In this document: in pieces, positions 48,501-59,533 of the stretch
Layout: each line of letters begins with the position of its first letter
Position numbering within the stretch: position 1 is the first letter of the stretch
From: Datura wrightii
Taxonomy: Eukaryota; Streptophyta; Magnoliopsida; Solanales; Solanaceae
Length of the DNA stretch: 64,000 nucleotides
Direction: 5' to 3'
NCBI GenBank assembly: GCA_035772735.1
Contig: JASDFA010000001.1
Span: forward strand, 94,451,501-94,515,500
The notes under the pieces: generated by a model
The model's database searches: none
Told to the model about the DNA's origin: nothing
The model's input: the letters and a program-made list of their open reading frames with translations, nothing else
Translations under genes and position numbers: made by a program

Positions 48501-51500
48501 TGCTTCTTCACGTGGTTAGCTACCAGAGGAGTAATTTTGACGGGAGAGAATCTTAGAAAACGAAAGGTTGTCTGCATGAGCTGGTGTTTCCTTTGTAAGG
48601 AGGCGGGTGAGGATGTGGACCATATTTTGTTAGATTGCCATTTAGCCACGAGGTTATGGGAGGATATCTTTAAATGGTTTGGCGTTTCTTGGATTGTGCC
48701 AAGAACCGTCAAGGAGTTGATGTCCAACTGGAAGAGTGGAGTTAGGAGTAGAAGGAAGGTACAAGGCTTGAAATGTTACTACGCTTGCTTTGATGTGAGT
48801 TTATTTGGAAAGAGAGAAATGAGAGAGCTTTTGAAGGGGTGAAGATGAGCTTTGCTCAATTGAGGAGTAGTCTTCGATCCCTTATTTTCTTTCGGAGCAC
48901 CTATGTAGTTCTTGTTTGTATGGAGGATTGGATGTTTTTTGGAGAGAACCATATTTTGTAGGTTTCTCCACTTTTTGGTATATCACTTGTATACAGTCAA
49001 GTTGACCTTGTTATTATCAATGAAACCTTTTACGTGATTAAAAAATAATATTAGTCTTGTGAAGTAATTTAGAAAACACTAGGAATATTTAATTTTTGCT
49101 GATACTGGTAGTGTGCTGACATTTTAATTTAATTTGTTCTGGCAGTGGAAAGAAATTAGATTGAGTTAAATTTCGAAATCAGGAATTCCTGTCATCAGAA
49201 TTTCTGATTCCACTAAATGCATGCCTGTTAGTTTTCGTTGAATGAATGGGATGTCAACAAGATTTAAAAGAAAATCAAAGTTGATTGTTTATTTGCCTCG
49301 ATTTTTTTGTGTACCCCCGTGGAGTTCGATGCTTCTTGAGTTTCTAACACTTAGGCCATTTTTGTGCTTATAAAAAATCTATATATCTAAGTTTTCTCTT
49401 CTTGATGAGATCCTATGTGTTTTGCTTTTTTAGGTCGTGTTGGCAAGTTGAGTATTAAAATTCCATGGAAAAAGCTTGGCTGGGATCCTGTCATAATCAG
49501 TTTAGAGGATGTATTAGTATGTGCATCTCAGCGAGATGACAAAGAGGTATTACACCATCATTTGTTGTTACTAATCTATTTGTTTATCTTAGGAATATTC
49601 AACATAAGTAATTAGGAGTGTTCAAGACAAATTGACAAATCAAACTGGCTTAAGAGACAGACATATATTTGGTTTCGAATTGGTTTGGTATGAACTACAA
49701 AGCGAACCGAAGCAACCTAATAATACATTTATTTTATATATATTAGAAATATTATGTGACTTTTTCTTTAAAAAACTTGCCTAGATACATTCATAATCCT
49801 TACTCGGGATAATAACAAAAAAGCTATGCTCGAAGTTCCACTCTTTTTTAGTGGCCGTGAAGCAACAACCTCTGACGCCCCACAATAATTGCGATAGTAG
49901 CGGGCTTGCCTATCAACCTACTTTGTCAAGAGGTGGCAAAAGCACAAGGACCTTAGCTGAAACCTACTTAAACAACTTATAAAGGCTTGGTCCAGTTTGA
50001 AAGTAGAGTAATGATTAATGACTATTGTGATTAAGAAGAGAATTTGAGAGATTGATCGTTAATCTAAAGTTGAAGTATTTTATTACTAACAGAGGCTCAA
50101 AGTAATAATTGCAATGGAGGATTTTCTCTCTCAACCAAAAGCGGCTAATATCCCTAAAATTCACAACCCTACCAGCCACCAATGGCCACAACAGCCAGTG
50201 GACAGCCTCCAGTGGAGGTTGTTCCACCATTCCCACCTCTTCCCCAACTAACTCATCCCAATCCACCACCAGAACAACCAATAGGCCCGACCTACGCAGG
50301 TTTTCTAAAACCAATTCTGACTACCGTACAACAACCGGTATCCATGAATCCAATGACCTATAACAACAGCGAGCCCCATGTTATCTAGAAGTCCTTAGAA
50401 GTTAAACAACTGATAATTCTGCAGAACCTCCAATATGCAGTATTAGGTAAGTTTTCTTATGGCAAATTGGATATTCATGAATTGCGGAAAGTTTTGCGAG
50501 TCAATCTGAAATCAAAGGGGAGTGTAGTGTTGGATTAATTGAAAATAGGCATGCTTTGATAAGACTTAAAACTATTTTTCTTTTTTGAGAATGGTAACAA
50601 TTTCCTTTTTTATTACAAATATAAGAATGGTCCACTTGAAACCGTGGAGCCACCCATAATTACAAAAATGAATGCCCAAAAGCACTCTAGATCCTTTCCT
50701 TCTTACAAGGAATCTAGGACATCAAAAATTCAGACATGATCCTGAAAGTACATCCCTTTACACCAGAAGTAAAAAAGAGCTAAGCACTTCATCTTTAGCT
50801 CCTGTAAGCTACTGAATCTGTCTGCAAAACCCCTCTGATTCCTTTCTCCTCATACTGTCCACCAAATACAAGCTGGAACAATATTCCATCTCTCTTTCTG
50901 GCTTGCTAGATGGCCTTCATTGCTCCAGCTGACTAGGACTTCCAGGATTCCTCTTGGCATGACCATTGGATTCCTCTCAGACCTGTGAATATTCTCCATA
51001 ATTGAGAAGTCCATTTGCAATGTAAAAAGAGATGATTAATTGTCTCAACCTCCCCTCCACACATAAAACATCTTGAGCATAGTTGATACCCTCTCTTACA
51101 TAGATTATCCTGTGTCAAAACAACCCTTTTTTGCCGGTAACCAGGTGAAACATGCCTCTTTGGGTGGAGTTTTCACCTTTCAAATCATCTTCCATGGCCA
51201 CAATCCTATCAGATTGTTTGTGAAGTTGTATTCCTTGTAAGCAGACTCAATTGTGAACTTCCCTTCTTTATTCCATTCAGATGTTATTGACTCTGACATA
51301 TTATTTGAAAGTCCAAAATCATTATTGACAGATGTGACCTCTTAAGTGGGAACCTTGGTTTAAACTGGATGAAAAACAACAATTAGAGTTGCATGGATTA
51401 GTTTTCCAGACCTTCCTCTTAATTTCTTTTCTAAAGAAGAGTGTCCTCCCTAGCTTCAGCAGTAGGGAGACCTCTAACATTGGATATGCCTACTAAAGAT

Positions 51501-54500
51501 CAAATTAGACCTAGTTGTGCAAAGGTCAAAGTGGAGGTTGATTTACTAGCAAATTATCCAAAGAGAATCAAGATAAGAGATTACAGGGAAAATTATATCA
51601 TAGTGGATTACAATCAAGTATGATTATATTCCTAGATACTATGAGGAATGTTGTCTGCAAGGTCACTCTGAGAAAGAATGTTGGGTGATTCATTAGGAAC
51701 TTGAACAAGCAAAACAACCTTAATAAGACAAAGAAATAGGAGAGTGTGAAACTGGTAGTGCTGCAAATACCGGGACACTGAGTAGTAATAAGGTAGTAGG
51801 GAATGTCCAAAGGAGACGAGAATGGATGCAAAGAAGTAAATACAAAAAAATAGCAGGGTAGAGAAATAAGAGAAGGAAAATCAAAAGAGAAGGAACAAAG
51901 TAGTAATGCAGGTCTAGAGACAAAGTAATTTTGCAGCTTTAGAAGAATCAGAGAAAGCGACAGAGGTAATTGCAGATAAGGGGAAAGATGGACATGAAAT
52001 CCAAAAAGAAGGTGACAACAGTAATAAGAAACGCAAGGGTACATTGATGGAAGTAACTCGTGCACAAGCACACAAATAAAGAATCAACAAAGGAATGGTT
52101 GAGCAAAGTTTTTCCAAAGAATACAGGAAACAATACTAATAATGTTATTGTATATTAGACAAAAGATCAAAGCAAAGAAGACCACCCAACATTTATAGAA
52201 GATGAAATTGGTGGAATAAATTGAACCAAAGAGGCAGACAAAGAGAATAATGAGAAAGGCCAAGGGCATGTTTGCCTGTGCGTCACGCATCACGTTGAAA
52301 AAAATTAGTTTAGAACCTGCTCAAAGTAATGAGAAAGAAAAGAATGGTGAAAACGAAGGACATGAGCATAATGTTGAGCAGGAAGAGAAACAAATCAACT
52401 CTAATGCAAAAACAATTGAGAATCAGGAGCCGACCAAAGAGGACAAACACAACAATAATGATATAATACCCGAGGAGAATATGGAACATAATAACTTGGT
52501 GGAGTGGAAATCAATGAAATTGACAAAGGGGGAGAAAATGATATGGAAGAAACACTGAAGGCAATATTCATTAGGTTGCTAAGGAGGGAGATTTATCTCC
52601 AAGACAAGTAGACGAGATCAAAAGGGGCATTTGAAAATTGGAAGGGGTAAAAACACCAAAGAAAACACCCTGCCCATCAGACAACTACCTAAGAGGCTGG
52701 ATAGCTCTAAACCAAATCAATAATGATGAAGAAGATTTTTCAATAGAATATTAGGTCAGTCAATTCTCAACAAGCTTTTGAGAGATTGATTAACTTAAAT
52801 AGAAGAATTAGTATTGTTTAGTTGCACTTATGGAGCCTTTTCAAGATCCATCTAGTCTAGATACCTATAGAATGAGATTGGGGCATCCAATTGAGATTAG
52901 TAACTGCTTAGGGAAATATGGCTTTTTGCAAATGGTGAGGTTCAAATTAATGTTCTAATGGATACAGTTCAACATCTAATAGTAAAGGTCATCCATTAGA
53001 GTTTGGGGGAGGATATTATACTTTCAGTGGTATATGCAGCATGTGACTCTTCAATTGAGAAGAAACTATGGGATTCTTTGAGCAGTTTGTTAATTTTTTT
53101 GGGATTTGAGATTTAGAAGGGACTTCCACAATTCAGAGGTGACTGAGTGTCACGCCCCGTCTTGGGAGGCATGACTAGCACCTAGTGCCCTACTAGGATC
53201 TGAACTACTGAGCTGACTGAGTCCAAGCACCTCTGGTGCAGGGCTGACTCCAACTCTGGAATCAAGAAAAGGACGGGCTATATAGCGGCTGTAAATACAA
53301 CCCCGGCCGACAAGGCCTATAGCCACCTATGAAAGTAAACAGCTAACAAGAGACGAGCAAATATAGGGAATCCTATGCGGGTCGACAAGGCCTCCATGAT
53401 ATCTAGTTATAGCTGGAAAGCGAAATCAGGTGCTAAACTAAAACATGACCGACAAGGTCATCAATCAACAACTAACAAGGCCCAACACGGCCAACACACA
53501 TAATCTAAAGCACATATGGCCCCACATGGCCGATATCAACCAACCACAGGGAATAATACAATCTGCACGCCTCTAGGAGTAATAAGATGGTCGGGACAGG
53601 GCCCCGCCTACCCATACTGTACAACAAAAGAAAGTAAACCTCAAACACTCAAGCTCCGGAAGATAGGAGCTGAAGGCCCTGTACCGCTGACTGGAACTAC
53701 GGGGGATCCGCTCCTCGTCTGAGTGTATCTGCAGGCAAGTAATGCAGCACCCCAAAAGAGGGCGTCAGTACCACGGGTACTGAGTATGTAAAACAATAAC
53801 TGTAAATGATTGAAAGTAAGTAATAGAGCTGACAATATCTGAAGTAAAGAGAACGGACTGAAACTGACTGAAATAATGGAATAAGAACTAGACATACCTA
53901 TAAAAGAAGAGTAGGAGTCATACTTGTCAACGAGGCGTCCTACTGTCTAACTATCAGTAACTAAAGCTACGTACATACCTTACCTGACCCCCATAAGTCG
54001 GAAGGTATCATCAGCACAACATAACCCACTTGGGCCCCCATTAGCCCGAGTGAGTACATCTCAATCTACATACCCCTATTCAGGTCATACCACATTCACC
54101 TACTAGCTATGAGCATCCTGCCGGTCCCCTGGGTATGCAGCTTGGGCCCGCTGGGCCCCTGACTATAGCTGTGCCTGAGTCCGGAGGACTCCTGAAATCT
54201 ACACCCCGGGCGCAAGCGCTCGGCGGGAGTGTGTATAAGCCAACCACGGCAGAATATGAGGGGCTGGCTCCCCATCTTCGTCCCTTGCGGACGGCATGCC
54301 GCTCCGTAGAGCGACGTATCCTCGCCCTCTGACAGACGAGTCGACATAGCCATTAACCCTGGGGCGGTCACGGAAGTTATACAGGTAATCCAGCCCAAAA
54401 CAACACAGATACAGGTCTCAACTGATATCAACAACTATACATAATAACATATTGAACATGATAAATTATTCCTGAAATACTTTACTGGGATTCATATCGG

Positions 54501-57500
54501 ATTATTATACTGAAGAAACTAACTTGCCGAGAGAAACTGCCTTTACATACCTCGACTACCGGTTTACCGATTAACTGGCGAGGTTCGGCTGGTATTCAGC
54601 TGTTCTTCCCAACTGTAATCACATAACGGAAGAATAGAGCTAACTTCATTACTATACTAGAAGAAAACAATAACTATATGTACGTTTACTGACTATTCTT
54701 CACTTATCGAAAAACTCGTAATTTCTTGGGGATCTAGAAGAGAGAAATACTTACTTTAAGCCTGGGATTGTATTAACACTAGTTTGGAGCAATTCCGATC
54801 ACTTTGGCTCGGCGGGACGATGATTCGCCGGGCGAATTTTACGAAACTAACTCCGTAGAAATGCTCTCTGCAACCTTATACTTTGATATCCGAAGTTAAT
54901 TTGAATTTGGACGGCGTTTGTCGGCGTAATCGGAAGGAAATTATATGGACCCTTCGTCCTTATCTCTGTTCTGGTCGTGAGTATATAAGGAAAATGATAT
55001 AAAGTTTAAGGGTGAGGCCTACTTATACTTGCAATCAGATGCATAGCAACGTGGCACATTGGCCAACGTGCCGTTTTGGCTCTGTGCCACGTTGGTTAAC
55101 ACGGAGGTAGAGCCTCCGTGCCACTTTGCGCCTCTGGCAGCTCGGTTCGGCCTCCTTTCGCGAAATCCCAACTTGGCACTCGTTCGGCCTTTCCCCGGGC
55201 CCTTTCCTCGCACGTAGGGCATTCTAAAACTTCCAAACAACATGCAAATAGGCCAACTACATGCTAGAAACTTACGGGGTGTAACACTGAGTTCCAATGA
55301 TAGTTGGCTTTATTCTGTATACAAGTCACTTCGATTAATAACCCCAATGCTTTGTGGTGGGGTTTGAATAGTAATGGAATGTTCTCTGTTAAGTCCTTTT
55401 ACGAGAAACTTTTTGTTAGTGAGGAGGACGCATTTCCATATAATGCAATATGGATACCAAAGTGCCAAGAAAGGTGCGTTTTTTCACTTGGCTTCTACTA
55501 GAAGGGTGATCTTGATCGACAGAAAATCTTAGAAAGTAAAAGATTGTCTGCGTCAGTTGGTGTTATATGTGCAAGGATGCAGACAAGGACGTGGATCATC
55601 TTCTTCTACATTTTGGTTTAACCATGAGGTTATCGTGGGATATGTGTAGGTAGTTTGACACTTCATAGGCAATAAAACTGTGAAAAATTTGATGTTTAGT
55701 TGGAAATGCGAGAGGAAGAGAAGATACATTAGCATGGATAGTGGTAGGGATGGAAGATTGAGATCTCCTTTCAGGGGAGACCATCTCTCAAACTTGCTGA
55801 AAAATTGAATATGCTTAAGTAAGACTCGATGGTGTGTAATAAGGAAGTGTTTGGGAGGGTGGAAGTGAAGATGAGGGAGATTATGAATAAGGTGGGAGAG
55901 TTAAAAAGAATAAAGTTGGGTTGGGAGTTAGATGGGAGGGAAGAGGAGAAGAAAGAAGCTTCAAAAGGGGAACTAGCTTCTTTGGCTTTTGCTCAGGAGA
56001 TTATTTGGAGGCAAAAATCAAGGGCGTTGTTGTTGGAAGAAGAGGACTCTAATATGAAATTCTTTCACAAGGTACAATTGCTAATATGAGGAAGAATATG
56101 ATAGAGTCAGTGGAGGTCGGGGAAAGTTACATGTGGGGGGGAGGAAGTAGAAGGAGTAAGTATTCAATTCTACAAACAGTTGTTCACAGAGGAAGCGGAG
56201 TAGAAGCCTTGTTTGGGCGGGGTAGTTTTTAGTTAGATTTGGGGTGGTGGTGGTGGTGGTAATAGTGTGTGGTTAGAAAGGGCTATTAAGGAGGAAGAGG
56301 TGTGTTCGGCGCTAGAGACTTGTGTGAGTGACAAGGCTTCATGTCCTGATGACTTCGGTCTGGCTCTTTTTCAACATTGCTGGAGCACGGTTAAAGTTGA
56401 TAATTTGAGTACTATTAATGAATTCCAAGAGGGGTGAGTTTAAAAGAAGCTTAAATGCTTCATTCATTGTCATTATTTCTTAAAGGGAGGGGCTTCTAGC
56501 ATCGGGGACTCTAGACCTATTAGTCTAGTGGAAACATCTACAAGATTATTTCTTAGGTGCTTTCTAATAGATTTATAAGAGTTTTGGACGAGACCATCTC
56601 TTCTTCGCATAATGATTTTGTCAAAGGAAGACACATTTTGGATGCAACTTTGGTGGCTAATGAAGTGATAAATTCGAGGGAAAAATAGGGCGAGTCAGGT
56701 GTTTTCGCAAGCTAGATCTTGAAAAGGCTTAGGACCATATTAAGGGGAAGTTCCTGAATTTCATTCTTTTGAATATGGTTTTGGGAGAAATGGAGGAAGT
56801 GGGCCAGCGTTGTCATCTCTTATGTGAGATACTCGGTTTTGGTGAATGAGAATCTATATGGTCTTTTGTAGCTCGAGGGGTTTGAGACAGAGAGATTCTT
56901 TATCAGATTTGCCTTTTATTTTGGTGATGGAAGCTTTGATTAGGATAAAGGACAAAGTAGTTTTAAACAGACGTATCAACGGGTTCAAGGCTGCAGTTAG
57001 TGGTGTTAATAGCTTGTTGGTCACTTATCTTTTGCTTGCGAACGATACTTTGGTGTTCTGTGATGCTGGTGGGATTCAGTTGGATTACCTTGGACAAGTG
57101 TTAACTTGGTTCTAGATGTGTCAGGGCCTAGAATTAACCTCAATGTGAGATTATACCTGTCGGTGCAGTGGATAACATCGACCTACCTTGGATTACCTTT
57201 AGGCGCGTTGAACAAGGATCTCAGTGTTTGGAACCCGGTTATTCAAAGGGTAGAGAGGAGGTTAGTAGGTTGACAGAAAAGATACTTGTCCCAAGGAGGG
57301 AAGGAAGCTCTTATTAAGAGCACTTTATCGAGTATCTCTACAGATTGCATGTTCGTATTCAATGCTCCTATTTTTGTTATAGGAGTATTGGAAAGGTTGC
57401 ACAGAAATTTCCTTTGGGATGTGGGGATGGGGCAAAGAAATTTCACTTGGTTCGGTGGAAACCGTGACATCTCCTAAATGGTGGGAGGACTTAGGGTTAG

Positions 57501-59533
57501 AGACTCAAAGGTTTTTAACAAACCTCTCCTGGGTAAGTGGTTAAGGAGATTCGGGGTGGGGGGGAGAAGCATTATGAGAGAGGTGATAGCAGACAAATAT
57601 GGAGTAATAAAAGGGGGATGGAGAACTAATTTGATTACTATGCCTTTTAGGTCTGGTGTATGGAGGAGTATTATGAAGGGATGAGAAGTTTTTAATGATA
57701 ATATTGCTTTTAAGGTTGGGGAGGGGAGTAGAGTTAATTTTGGAGTGGAAAGAGGTGCAGAGGTTCGGTGCTAAAGGATGATCTCTCGGGCTTGTATAGG
57801 GATTTTGTCAAAGGGAATGGACTGTTGAGCAAGTTAGGGGGACACAAGGTTGCGAAGGACTATTCTTCTTTGGGCATGGAATATGCTCCAAGGACTTCAT
57901 TTGACTTGTAGAAAGGACTCCTGACTTCAATTTATGATTGAACCATAAAAAGCATCACTTGATCTTCCTTTAGATGAGCAATGACATAGGATACACATCG
58001 TGAATATTCCTCAAGCCTTGCAGATTTCTTCAAACTTCTATTGTAATCTTCCTTTCTATTCAGAGCAGATCCTCTATTATATTCACCACAACCTCTTTCT
58101 TGGAAATATGTGGGAGCAAATTTCTCTTCTATGAGCCTCTTAAACTCTTCCATTTAGTAGTGGAACCTAGTTATCTCCATTCCTTCGGCTCATAGCTCAT
58201 CATTCTATTCCACCACCAATAAGCATGATCTATGAAAAGTTTTGTAGCATAAACTACTCCTTGTCGGTTAGGAGCTTTGAAGATGTCAAATGTCTCTTTA
58301 ATTTCTTGACCTATGCTTCCGGACCATCATCCCCATTGAATTAAGAAAAATTCATTTATTGGAGTTCCCTATTCTTAATCACATAGCCTTCATATCATCA
58401 CTCATACCATGTACCAAGACATCTGTATATAAGCCAGTTCATCAGATGAACTCATCTTTCACTTCCCTCCATGGACCACCACTTGGATTCCTTTTACCAT
58501 TCATGTCTACCTTCTAACTCCTTGTACCTACAAAAGACATACTTGTAAACAAAGAAGAGTAGTTAATTAAAAAGGATGGACCTCACAAATCACTCCCTTT
58601 AGGGTATCACTCAAAGTTCATATCACTCAACACTCGTGTTTAGCTCTCTGACAAGCTAGATCACAGGTAGAGGCTATCAGTTTGATTTCATAACTAGTAG
58701 GTAAGTTCGAATAATAAAATGTTCTCTTTATAATCCTATTTAGATTTTGTTCGGGCGAATACAATCAAATAAAATCCAATTCTGATGCAAAAATTCAAAT
58801 TCAAAGATGAAATAAAAAAGATACAAAATCAGAAAATAAATATCACTAACCTTGGTGTATCACTCAAAATTCATATCACTCAACACTCGTGTTTATACTC
58901 AAGGCTGAAGGCTTTTATGACCACTCTCAAATGAGCTTCGCCACTCTTTGCCTTTTATCTCTCAAGAGATGTCCACAATCTTTTCAAGAACCAATCAATC
59001 TCAATCACTTCAAGCAAGTATTCAAGTATCAGTTTGGAGCGCAGTTTATGTCAATAACAAACTAGGACAAATAAAACTAACGAACTAGGAGTAAAAAAAT
59101 TACTCAATGAAATAAAAGAGAACATGTTTTTGTTGAAGGCGGATATACTTGATATTATTTGATGGGTCGGGATAAAGTGATACTTATTCAATTTATTGTA
59201 ATTGGCCAAGGCGAAAGTAATCAGTAGATAATTTCTTGGATGTGCTCTTTCTTTTTTTATCGTCTTGCTAAAGTAACCTATGTTGCTCGGACTCTTCAAA
59301 ATTGTTGCCGCACACGAAAGTAATCAGTATATATATGTAATGTATATTTTATGTGTCTATCAACTTCAATTCCCTCCCTTTCTTCCCTTTTTTGCTTTCT
59401 GAAAGTTTTGGTGCAATTTTCTGCTCATGCTTGTGACAGTGGAGGATGGATGAAGTTGAGAGAAGAGAATTTGCTGGAAAAAAGGCCAAACTTGCTGCTG
59501 CAGAACTTGCAAAATTATCAAGACGTGTATGTG
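42423..59533 (+). CDS. VPS13: VPS13-family lipid-transfer protein, first four coding exons (5' partial)
   Basis: The host gene of this window. VPS13 proteins are very long bridge-like lipid-transfer proteins at membrane contact sites, and their N-terminal chorein domain starts the lipid channel. Exons 42423-42519, 43591-43668, 49434-49546 and 59440-59533 join with GT/AG sites to 127 codons plus one base, without a stop. The start MFEGLVRQLILGYLGRYI and the later blocks EAFDYLQLPFALKQG, KLSIKIPWKKLGWDP, CASQRDDKE and AGKKAKLAAAELAKLSRRVC are highly conserved in plant VPS13. Introns are 1071, 5765 and 9893 bp; the last two are filled with retroelements. The rest of the gene lies beyond 64000. 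Subfamily (M1/M2-like) unresolved. Confidence 0.9.
42909..42998 (+). repeat. 45-bp tandem duplication in VPS13 intron 1
   Basis: Two perfect copies, 42909-42953 and 42954-42998. Non-coding. Confidence 0.95.
43591..43668 (+). CDS. VPS13: VPS13 exon 2
   Basis: 78 bp between acceptor AATGCAG and donor G|GTAAAA; phase 1 to phase 1. Encodes the chorein continuation VLLEDVELILEAFDYLQL. Confidence 0.92.
43669..44817 (+). other. VPS13 intron 2, part upstream of LINE-B
   Basis: Unique-looking AT-rich intron sequence with no element recognised. Small frames here have no support. Confidence 0.6.
44818..44829 (+). repeat. LINE-B target-site duplication, left (12 bp)
   Basis: TAGTCTTGTGAA, repeated exactly at 49052-49063 after the A-rich tail. 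Length and context fit LINE integration. Confidence 0.85.
44830..49051 (+). mobile_element. LINE-B: 5'-truncated L1-type LINE in VPS13 intron 2
   Basis: Plus-strand LINE of a different family from LINE-A. It holds an end of ORF1 or linker (about 45104-45400), endonuclease (IISWNMRG at 45421, CIQETKME near 45502, GGDFNTI near 45830), RT (GDYKPINLVGSIYKIIFK near 46875, LRKEDPLSPMLF near 47250) and a zf-RVT region (48276-48842; VWIPKVPRKVCFFTWL, then CFLCKEAGEDVDHILLDC). The RT box reads FTND instead of FADD, and many stops are present. No RNase H domain was seen. It ends in an A-rich tail followed by the 12-bp duplication. Confidence 0.9.
49434..49546 (+). CDS. VPS13: VPS13 exon 3
   Basis: 113 bp with a good polypyrimidine tract and acceptor TTTTTTAG; donor GAG|GTATTA. 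Phase 1 in, phase 0 out. Encodes VGKLSIKIPWKKLGWDP. Confidence 0.93.
49547..50100 (+). other. VPS13 intron 3, proximal part
   Basis: No gene or element recognised. The sequence GTGTTCAAGACAAATTGAC and following may be repeat-derived, but I cannot assign it. Confidence 0.5.
50101..53103 (+). mobile_element. LINE-C: decayed LINE-A-family copy in intron 3
   Basis: ORF1 of the LINE-A family begins at ATG 50182 (Pro-rich, then QYAVLGKFSYG near 50425) and, after an antisense insertion, continues at 51390-51620 (FPDLPLNFF-type block, DMPTKDQIRPSCAKVKVEV). The Lys/Glu-rich linker spans about 51700-52700. A short endonuclease start follows at 52740-53090 (NIRSVNSQQAFERL). Heavily broken. The remainder of ORF2 is missing. 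Confidence 0.78.
50575..51340 (-). mobile_element. LINE-D: antisense 3' LINE fragment inside LINE-C
   Basis: Minus-strand piece ending in a T-rich tract on the plus strand at 50575-50590, i.e. its poly(A) tail. Frame 50933-51118 has the zf-RVT pattern CSRCFMCGGEVETINHLFLHC. It splits ORF1 of LINE-C, apparently with loss of some target sequence. Confidence 0.72.
53104..53147 (+). mobile_element. LINE-E1 (LINE-B family), start of 3' fragment
   Basis: Matches LINE-B around 48278-48320 (GATTTGAG.TTTAG.AGG, then TTCCA.GATT). The copy is split here by the solo gypsy LTR and resumes at 55287. Confidence 0.7.
53143..53147. repeat. Target-site duplication CTGAG (left) of solo gypsy LTR
   Basis: CTGAG here and at 55287-55291 flank the LTR exactly. 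Confidence 0.88.
53148..55286 (-). mobile_element. Solo LTR of the gypsy family seen at 2425-4673, inverted
   Basis: 2139 bp. The plus strand starts TGTCACGCCCCG and ends ACGGGGTGTAACA, the reverse complement of the LTR at 2425-4673. Inner blocks also match, for example the GTCGGGACAGGGCCCCGCCTA segment versus about 4200-4230. With CTGAG duplications and no internal region it is a solo LTR. The stretch at 55040-55140 (upstream of its TATA-like sequence) differs from the tandem repeats in the other copy. Confidence 0.92.
55287..55745 (+). mobile_element. LINE-E1, continuation (zf-RVT region)
   Basis: Resumes the LINE-B-family frame (FSVKSFYEKLFVSEEDAFPYNAIWIPK, then the CYMCKDADKDVDHLL region near 55560-55610). 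It matches LINE-B 48330-48780 and then stops abruptly. Confidence 0.75.
55755..57870 (+). mobile_element. LINE-E2 (LINE-B family), middle part with RT
   Basis: Matches LINE-B from about 46200 to 48260: linker (RLKWELDG-type, 55829-56089), RT pieces (PISLV near 56517, LRQRDSLSDLPFILVMEALI near 56880, LLANDTLVFCDA near 57030) and LSQGGKEALIKSTLSS near 57286. Many stops and shifts. It ends where LINE-E1 begins in the parental order. Confidence 0.78.
57930..58340 (-). pseudogene. Ty3/gypsy gag fragment
   Basis: Minus-strand translation gives a Retrotrans_gag-like core: a DIFKAPNRQGVVYATKLF-type block near 58230-58300, the WWW stretch near 58215, then EEFKRLIEEKFAPTYFQE at about 58095-58150. Stops lie near 58155. 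No LTRs or pol were found next to it. Confidence 0.6.
58341..59439 (+). other. VPS13 intron 3, distal part
   Basis: No gene. Contains two diverged copies of a 39-bp word (GTATCACTCAA.ATTCATATC...CGTGTTTA) at 58604-58642 and 58857-58895. Confidence 0.6.
59440..59533 (+). CDS. VPS13: VPS13 exon 4
   Basis: 94 bp, acceptor TTGTGACAG, donor G|GTGAGT. Phase 0 in, phase 1 out. Encodes the strongly conserved VERREFAGKKAKLAAAELAK. Confidence 0.94.

Noticed and set aside
51598..52293. Several overlapping minus-strand Leu/Phe/Ser-rich ORFs
   Set aside because: They are antisense shadows of the Lys/Glu-rich LINE-C ORF1 linker.
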